The notes under the pieces were generated by a model. The model was given only the letters and a program-made list of their open reading frames with translations, searched no databases and was not told the origin of the DNA. Positions 4,836 to 9,644 of a stretch of 9,644 bases of DNA are shown here, piece by piece (the first letter of the stretch is position 1; every line of letters begins with the position of its first letter). The DNA comes from Phycisphaeraceae bacterium. GTDB taxonomy: Bacteria > Planctomycetota > Phycisphaerae > Phycisphaerales > Phycisphaeraceae. Location of the stretch: positions 1 through 9,644 of the forward strand of contig SKPT01000138.1 in the NCBI GenBank assembly GCA_007119405.1. The letters run 5' to 3'. Position numbers and translations under genes: made by a program.

Positions 4836-6776
4836 ATGGATGGATCGAGCCCAACGGCAGTACCACCACGGCAAACGCTGGGCCAGGTCATCGCGGAGGT
4901 GACCGACGCGTTCGTGCCACCGGCCGACGCCGCCGAGCGCCGGGTACTGAGCGAATCGCCAGACCAGCCCGACGGCCGTCAACTGGCGAGCCTGCTGCTG
5001 ACCGAACTGGCGCGCACCGGCCCGATCGACGAGCCACTGGCCGAGCAGGAGCTGGCTCGCACCGCCACGCACCACGCTCCGGCCGCCGAGCAACTCCTCG
5101 AGCACCGCGTCGAGCTGCTCGGCGGGTATGGTCCGCAGGCGATCGGCGATCCAATCGACTGGTTCCACGCCCCGGGCAAGGACCTGCAATGGCCGACGCA
5201 TCTCTCGCGCCACCGCTGGTTGATGCCGCTGGGCTGGATGTACCGCGCCACGGGCGAGGCGGTTTACGCCCAGAAGGTGATCCAGGTGTTGCTGGACTGG
5301 GTCGAGCGCTGCCCGCTCGATAGCGACGCCCTGGAACAGCGGGCCGGCGACTGGAGCCGGCGCTGGGCCGATCAGCCCGGCGAGCCGACGTTGCGCGAGG
5401 CCCATTTTCCCGGCTACGCCGATGGACCGTGGACGGCGCTGTCGGCGCACGCGCGGTGCGAGGTATGGACCGAGTTGCTGGCGCTGCTTCATGATGCTCC
5501 GGCAATGACGAACCAGACTTTGGCGCTGATCATCCGCAGCCTGCTCCGCGACCATTGGCCGCTGATGCTCCAGTACCCGCGGCAGATGAACCAGTACCTG
5601 GGAATCGCTTGCACGCTGGCGAAGATGGGCATGTTCTATGGCCGACGCCTGCGCCCGGCGCAAAGGGCGGGCGAGGTGGGGTGGTCCCGGGCGCAAAAGT
5701 GGGCTTGCCGGGAGATCTACCCCGATGGATCCCTTGCCGAGTGCTCGCCCAACTACGGGCTGGGTTCGATGGAGAACCTCGCACGGCTTGTGGCGCTGGC
5801 GGAGCGGCGCCGGCAGCCGGTTGCGGCCGCGATCGACGAGCGCCTGCGCCTGGGCACGCGGTACATGGCGCTGGTCAGCACGCCCAAGGGGCGTTCGCCG
5901 CGCATCGCCAAGGGGGGGCAGTTGATCCGCGATCGCCTGGCCGAGCTCAACGGCCGCTACGGCGACGAGCAGGTGCGCTTCGTCGCCTCAGCCTTCATCG
6001 CCGGGCGGGAGCCGCCGGCCCGGGCCCACGCTTTCAACTGGGCCGGCCACATCGTGATGCGCGACCGCTGGGATGAGGCGGCGACCTGGGTCTTCTTCGA
6101 GCCCGGCCCACGGGGCAGCGGACATCATGACGTCGCCTGCCTGAACGTGCTGGTCTACGCCGGCCACCAGTGGTTGCTCGCCGACCCGGGCTTCTACGCC
6201 TACGGCGGGGAGGGATGGGTTACCAGGCTCATGCGATATCTCAAGAGCAGTGCCGCGCACAACGTGGCGCTGGTCGATGAGCGGGGCCAGCGATCGACCC
6301 GCCCCGGCGACGGGGGGCCCAACACCCAGCCCGGGTCGTACGGCTTCGCCGATGACGGGCGCCTGGTTCAGGCCTGTGGCACGTACAACGCCGGCTTCGG
6401 GCCCGTCGAGGCTCCGCTGGACGTGACCCACGAGCGTCAGCTCGCCTACGACCGCCGCGCCAACACGTTAACGGTCACGGACACGTTCCACGGCACCGGC
6501 TCGCACCGGCTCGATCTGCACTGGCAACTGGCCCCCGGCGCCCGTGTGACGCTGGGTGATGGCGTGGCCCGGTTCGCGATTGGCGAGGTGGGTGCCGAGA
6601 TGGCGTTCAGTCAGGATGGTCCCGTTTCGCTCGAGGTCTGCCGGGGATGGAAAGATCCTGTAAGGGGGTGGTATTCCGATAGTTACGGCCATCTGGAGCC
6701 GGCCCCGCTGCTGCGTGCGACGGTGCAGGGGACGTTGCCGCGTCAAATCCGGACGCAACTGCGGATCGGGCGATGA
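4836..6776 (+). CDS. Heparinase II/III-family protein, putative polysaccharide lyase
   Basis: Predicted 646 residues, the normal size for the family that includes heparinase II and the PL12, PL15, PL17 and PL21 lyases, which cleave uronic-acid glycans by beta-elimination. An alpha/alpha-toroid (about 100-390) is followed by a beta-sandwich domain (about 391-646). Family landmarks: the YPRQMNQYLG segment (237-246); IYPDGSLAECSPNYG (284-298), with Tyr297 as the expected catalytic tyrosine; GSGHHDVACLNVLVYAG (417-433), with a metal/substrate histidine at 420-421; LLADPGFYAY (437-446); and LKSSAAHNVALVD (459-471). The His usually following the toroid Asn is Gln243 here. The start at 4836 is chosen because AAGGA (4824-4828) lies 7 nt upstream; an in-frame extension to 4692 is proline/arginine-rich and unlike a real N-terminus. 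No signal peptide is seen, suggesting cytoplasmic action on oligosaccharides. The substrate is unknown. Confidence 0.88.
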   Translation: MDGSSPTAVPPRQTLGQVIAEVTDAFVPPADAAERRVLSESPDQPDGRQLASLLLTELARTGPIDEPLAEQELARTATHHAPAAEQLLEHRVELLGGYGPQAIGDPIDWFHAPGKDLQWPTHLSRHRWLMPLGWMYRATGEAVYAQKVIQVLLDWVERCPLDSDALEQRAGDWSRRWADQPGEPTLREAHFPGYADGPWTALSAHARCEVWTELLALLHDAPAMTNQTLALIIRSLLRDHWPLMLQYPRQMNQYLGIACTLAKMGMFYGRRLRPAQRAGEVGWSRAQKWACREIYPDGSLAECSPNYGLGSMENLARLVALAERRRQPVAAAIDERLRLGTRYMALVSTPKGRSPRIAKGGQLIRDRLAELNGRYGDEQVRFVASAFIAGREPPARAHAFNWAGHIVMRDRWDEAATWVFFEPGPRGSGHHDVACLNVLVYAGHQWLLADPGFYAYGGEGWVTRLMRYLKSSAAHNVALVDERGQRSTRPGDGGPNTQPGSYGFADDGRLVQACGTYNAGFGPVEAPLDVTHERQLAYDRRANTLTVTDTFHGTGSHRLDLHWQLAPGARVTLGDGVARFAIGEVGAEMAFSQDGPVSLEVCRGWKDPVRGWYSDSYGHLEPAPLLRATVQGTLPRQIRTQLRIGR

Positions 6777-6802
6777 GAATGAGAAAAATTCCTGCGCAGC
6801 CC

Positions 6803-6832
6803 TTGTGCGCCCCCGACTCGATCGGTTAAAAT
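6803..6832 (+). promoter_or_regulatory. Candidate promoter of the beta-helix gene
   Basis: TTGTGC (6803-6808), an 18-nt spacer and TAAAAT (6827-6832). The -10 box matches TATAAT at 5 of 6; the -35 is weak (4 of 6). Transcription would begin near 6839-6840, giving a leader of about 97 nt. The AT-rich -10 stands out in a GC-rich neighbourhood. This suggests the beta-helix gene is transcribed independently of the lyase gene that ends at 6776. Confidence 0.45.
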
Positions 6833-6844
6833 CACCGCTGTCCT

Positions 6845-6862
6845 GTTAGCGTTAGCGTTTGC
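6845..6862. promoter_or_regulatory. Tandem GTTAGC hexamers, candidate repressor site
   Basis: GTTAGCGTTAGCGTTTGC is three head-to-tail hexamers, the third with one change. It begins about 5 nt after the predicted transcription start. It contains TAGCGTTA (6847-6854), the core of the palindrome at 4700-4711 in the divergent control region. A LacI-type repressor bound here would block the beta-helix transcript. Whether the functional unit is the 8-bp palindromic core or the direct repeat cannot be decided by eye. Confidence 0.4.
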
Positions 6863-6894
6863 GATGGTCACTTTTTGGGACGGTTTGGTCCGCT

Positions 6895-6919
6895 GGCCGG
6901 CTTTGCTTTCTGGCCGGCC
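6895..6919 (+). promoter_or_regulatory. Leader hairpin just before the ribosome binding site
   Basis: GGCCGGC (6895-6901) pairs with GCCGGCC (6913-6919) around an 11-nt loop, with a smaller 4-bp hairpin (GGAC 6878-6881, GTCC 6888-6891) ahead of it. The larger stem ends 5 nt before the GGAGG at 6925-6929. It may protect the 5' end or affect ribosome access. Short GC stems are easily found in DNA of this composition. Confidence 0.35.
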
Positions 6920-6936
6920 GTTTGGGAGGGAGAAAA

Positions 6937-8517
6937 ATGGTCCGATCGGGTCGTTTCCGCCTTCAGGTGGGAATCCTGGGCCTCGGTCTGGTGCTGGCTG
7001 GCGGGCTTCCCGCCGCGGTCGGTGCCAACGAGGTGTTCATTGGCGTCGGTCAGGACATCCAGAGCGTCGTCAACGCCAATCCGGCCGGCACGACCTACCG
7101 CCTGGAAGCGGGCATCCACCGCCTCCAGAGCATCCAGCCCAAGAGCGGCGACACGTTCATCGGCGACTACGGGGCCACGCTGCGGGGCTCGAAGGTGCTT
7201 GACCCGGCCCAGGCGCAACAGGCGGGCAGCCTCTTCTACTGGGACGGCCAGAGCCATCGCACCGCCAGCCCCATCACATGGGGCGAAATCGCCCAGGAAG
7301 GCCACGAGCGCGAGGTCTTTTTCGGCAACGAGCTGTTTCTTGATGGGCAGCGCTATCGCCACGTCAACGAGTTCTCGCAGGTCAACCAGCCCGGCACGTG
7401 GTACTTCGATTACGACAACGATCGCATTTACATGTACGGCAATCCCGCCGGCCGGACGGTCGAGACCAGCGTGTCCACCCGCGCCTTCGACCTGGGCAAC
7501 ACCGAGGGCGTGACGATTGAGAACCTCTACATCCAGCAATACGCCAATCGCGCCCGCCCCGAGCAGGGGGCTTTGCATACGGCGGATTCGGTGGGGGCGA
7601 CCTTCCGCCACGTCGAGTTGTCCTACAACCACGCCGGCGGGCTTCAGGTCGGGCGGAACATGACAGTTGAGAACTCGCGTTTCGCCTACAACGGGCAGAT
7701 CGGGGTCAGTGGCTCAGCCAGTAGCACCCCGGTGTATTTCCGCAACAACGAAGTCGCCTACAACATGCAGCTCGGGTACAACCCGGGCTGGGAGGGCGGC
7801 GCCACCAAGTTCGTCCGCTCCGTCAACGGCGTGTACGAGAACAATTGGATCCACAACAACAACGGCTTCGCCTTCTGGTGGGACATCGGCAACGAAGGCG
7901 ACATCATCCGTTCCAACCTCGTCGAGGGCGATACCCAGAGCCGCGGAATCTTCTACGAGATCAGCGGCAACCCGGACAATCCGACGCAGATTTACTGGAA
8001 CATCGTCCGCAACACCGACGACTCGGGCATTCACATCAGCAACTCCACCGCCGTGGAGATCTTTGAAAACGCCGTCTGGGGCAGCCCGTCGGCAATCGTC
8101 GCCTCGGAGAACAACCGCTCGCCGCATCTGAACCTGCTGGAGATCCGCGACAACGAGCTGGCTGGGATATTCAGCCAGATCCGGCTGTTCGGCTCCGTAG
8201 GCGATGGCTTCCGCGTCGAGGAAATCGACGGCAACCGATATCTCTTCGGCGCCAACGACTTCTGGTGGTTCGGCGATCGCCACGGCAGCTCGATTGATTT
8301 TCAGCAATGGGTGGCTCACGGCAACGATCTGAACGGGGTGTTCCTGGCCAGCGGCGATCTGCCGCAGTTGCCGGGGCACGCCACGCCTTTCACGTTTTCC
8401 CACTACGGCCCGATCCCTGAGCCGACGAGCCTGGGCCTGCTCGGTGCGGGCGGGCTGTTCTTGATGATGCGGCGGCAGCGTGGCCGGTGCCTCGAACGGT
8501 TGCGTGCCGGTGGTTGA
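6937..8517 (+). CDS. Exported right-handed beta-helix protein with PEP-CTERM tail
   Basis: Predicted 526 residues. The start at 6937 follows GGAGG (6925-6929) by 7 nt and opens a signal peptide: basic MVRSGRFR, a hydrophobic core to about 25 and likely cleavage after AVGA (27-30). After an N-terminal strand region (about 31-180) come repeated coils of the parallel beta-helix type, for example VTIENLYIQQ (182-191), MTVENSRFAYN (232-242), VYFRNNEVAYN (256-266), VYENNWIHNNN (289-299), IFYEISGN (328-335) and VEIFENAVWG (363-372), with the Asn positions expected of PbH1 repeats. The fold is used by pectate lyases, PL6 alginate/chondroitin lyases and many glycan-binding or glycan-cutting enzymes; I cannot name the activity. 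The C-terminus IPEPTSLGLLGAGGLFLMMR (483-502), followed by an Arg-rich end, is a PEP-CTERM signal, normally removed by an exosortase. It probably acts at the cell surface or outside, upstream of the cytoplasmic enzymes. Confidence 0.85.
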   Translation: MVRSGRFRLQVGILGLGLVLAGGLPAAVGANEVFIGVGQDIQSVVNANPAGTTYRLEAGIHRLQSIQPKSGDTFIGDYGATLRGSKVLDPAQAQQAGSLFYWDGQSHRTASPITWGEIAQEGHEREVFFGNELFLDGQRYRHVNEFSQVNQPGTWYFDYDNDRIYMYGNPAGRTVETSVSTRAFDLGNTEGVTIENLYIQQYANRARPEQGALHTADSVGATFRHVELSYNHAGGLQVGRNMTVENSRFAYNGQIGVSGSASSTPVYFRNNEVAYNMQLGYNPGWEGGATKFVRSVNGVYENNWIHNNNGFAFWWDIGNEGDIIRSNLVEGDTQSRGIFYEISGNPDNPTQIYWNIVRNTDDSGIHISNSTAVEIFENAVWGSPSAIVASENNRSPHLNLLEIRDNELAGIFSQIRLFGSVGDGFRVEEIDGNRYLFGANDFWWFGDRHGSSIDFQQWVAHGNDLNGVFLASGDLPQLPGHATPFTFSHYGPIPEPTSLGLLGAGGLFLMMRRQRGRCLERLRAGG

Positions 8518-8598
8518 ATCACGGCGCCGGCCCGCGAGGGCAGGTCGGCGATCTTGTCGGGTTCACGTTTTCCCCTTTCTTGCAGAAGGAGATTGGTC

Positions 8599-9644
8599 AT
8601 GTTGAGACGCATTGGAATGTTTGCAACGGTGGTGGCGGTGACGGGGCTGGCGTTCGGCCAGGCCGCCGAGGCGTACACCGGGCCGGCGCCGGATCCCACG
8701 TCCGAGCTCACGCTCCTGTGGGAGGACTTCGAGAGCTACCAGCTCTACAACGGCTCGGAAAACGCCCCCGGCAGCGCGACGCTGGCGAGCCAGAGCTTCT
8801 GGCGGCCGCACCAGCAGTTTCAGGAGGGCGCCGTGTACGAGAATCCGGACCCGGCGAGCGGGCCCGGAACCCAGGCCCTGAGCGGGCGACAGTTCGAGGG
8901 CATGCGATCCGTGTGGGTGAACGTCAGCGTTGACGGCCGCCACGGCGAGGGCGAGGGGTTGGATTGGGCGCTGGCCGGCAACGAGACGATCGTGATCGAC
9001 TTTTTCACGTACACCCCGCATTGGTGGGACGCGGGCGCGGTGAAGCTGATTTTCCCTGGCCACCCGTCGCAGATCGAATTCAAGGCCCAAAGCTTCAGTG
9101 GCGACTGGGATGCCCCCCCGTTCACGGTGCGCGATGGGGATCTGGACCACTACCGCAGCGTGGACCACACCCACGCGCTGAACCAGTGGGTTCAGAGGCG
9201 GGCGGTCGTCGACTTCACCGGTCACGGCGGCGAGGGCAGCGCATCGCTGTTCTATCGCACCGACGACACCGGGCAGTTCGGTGAGGATGTCGAGTGGATT
9301 GCCGTGGACGATCTTCAGGATCACAATCTCAACATCTCCTCGATATCAAGTTTCGGGGGGGACTACGAAGAGGCCTGGGCGTCGATGATCGACTTTCGTC
9401 TGCGCAATGATGGCACGGACAGCCGTTACTACAACAACATCCACGTGTGGCTGCTGGAGGACGACGACGTGCTCGTTGGCGACATGAACTTCGACGGTGT
9501 CGTCGACACCGGCGACGTGGCGGCGTTCGTGCTGGCGTTGACGAACCCGTCGGCCTATCAGGACCAGTACGAGGTTGACGAGGCGACGATGATCGCGGCG
9601 GGCGACGTCAACAGCGACGGGGTGTTCGACACCGGCGACGTGGC
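8599..9644 (+). CDS. Exported dockerin-repeat protein, N-terminal part
   Basis: The frame is open to the right edge: 348 complete codons, no stop. The ATG at 8599 follows AAGGAG (8586-8591) by 7 nt. MLRRIGMFATVVAVTGLAFG with probable cleavage after AEA (23-25) is a signal peptide. Residues about 35-290, beginning LLWEDFESYQLYNG, look like a beta-rich domain such as the jelly-roll modules that follow an 'EDFESY' start in planctomycete surface proteins; I do not recognise its ligand. Two EF-hand-like dockerin type I repeats follow: GDMNFDGVVDTGDVA (294-308), with Asp295, Asn297, Asp299, Asp303 and Asp306 as calcium ligands, and GDVNSDGVFDTGDVA (335 to the edge). The DNA encoding the two ends contains an identical 19-bp stretch (9503-9521 and 9626-9644). 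The gap to the beta-helix gene is 81 bp with no clear terminator, so the two may be cotranscribed. A PEP-CTERM tail may follow beyond the window. Confidence 0.82.
   Translation, partial: MLRRIGMFATVVAVTGLAFGQAAEAYTGPAPDPTSELTLLWEDFESYQLYNGSENAPGSATLASQSFWRPHQQFQEGAVYENPDPASGPGTQALSGRQFEGMRSVWVNVSVDGRHGEGEGLDWALAGNETIVIDFFTYTPHWWDAGAVKLIFPGHPSQIEFKAQSFSGDWDAPPFTVRDGDLDHYRSVDHTHALNQWVQRRAVVDFTGHGGEGSASLFYRTDDTGQFGEDVEWIAVDDLQDHNLNISSISSFGGDYEEAWASMIDFRLRNDGTDSRYYNNIHVWLLEDDDVLVGDMNFDGVVDTGDVAAFVLALTNPSAYQDQYEVDEATMIAAGDVNSDGVFDTGDV

Noticed and set aside
6463..6476. GTTAAC-containing sequence inside the lyase gene as a repressor site
   Set aside because: It lies within well-conserved coding sequence, has no promoter nearby and lacks the central CG of the candidate operators.
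6794..6810. GCGCA/TGCGC hairpin after the lyase stop as a terminator
   Set aside because: The stem is only 5 bp with no T-run following, and it overlaps the -35 region of the predicted beta-helix promoter.
8518..8598. Terminator between the beta-helix and dockerin genes
   Set aside because: GC-rich stretches and a pyrimidine run are present, but no stem of convincing length ends in a T-tract.

Overview
The window reads as a piece of a Planctomycetota chromosome, most likely of the Phycisphaerae type. The DNA is GC-rich. It encodes a secreted beta-helix protein ending in a PEP-CTERM sorting tail, and a secreted protein ending in dockerin-like calcium repeats of the GD(M/V)NxDGVxDTGDVA type, a combination I associate with that phylum. 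The assignment comes from motifs only; there is no rRNA or other marker gene in the window.

Layout. 2-583 (+): C-terminal end of a GH29-like (alpha-L-fucosidase-like) TIM-barrel protein cut by the window edge. 563-1624 (-): a complete compact GH29 alpha-L-fucosidase whose 3' end overlaps the first gene tail to tail by 21 bp. 1625-1932: a 308-bp gap made largely of inverted repeats: two hairpins sharing one arm sequence, then a REP/BIME-like pair with GTAG heads. 1933-3339 (-): an apiosidase/DUF4038-like TIM-barrel putative glycoside hydrolase with a C-terminal beta domain. 3420-4475 (-): a LacI/GalR-family repressor. 4476-4835: a 360-bp divergent control region with a good sigma70-type promoter for the repressor and palindromic candidate operators. 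4836-6776 (+): a heparinase II/III-family putative polysaccharide lyase without a signal peptide. 6777-6936: promoter, tandem GTTAGC hexamers and a leader hairpin. 6937-8517 (+): exported right-handed beta-helix protein with PEP-CTERM tail. 8599-9644 (+): exported dockerin-repeat protein, cut by the right edge.

How the genes may work together. This looks like a LacI-controlled glycan-degradation locus. The beta-helix and dockerin proteins would act outside the cytoplasm, binding or cutting a complex polysaccharide. The heparinase-type lyase, the fucosidases and the TIM-barrel hydrolase, none of the complete ones with a visible signal peptide, would finish the resulting oligosaccharides inside. 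The substrate is inferred only loosely: fucose-containing, possibly uronic-acid-containing. No sulfatase, transporter or exosortase gene is in the window. The 8-mer TAGCGTTA occurs both upstream of the lyase gene and just downstream of the predicted start of the beta-helix transcript, so one LacI-type repressor may control both. I see no phage, CRISPR, toxin-antitoxin or RNA gene, and no convincing wholly new system. The most unusual parts are the repeat-built intergenic region and the substituted residue in the lyase's presumed active site.
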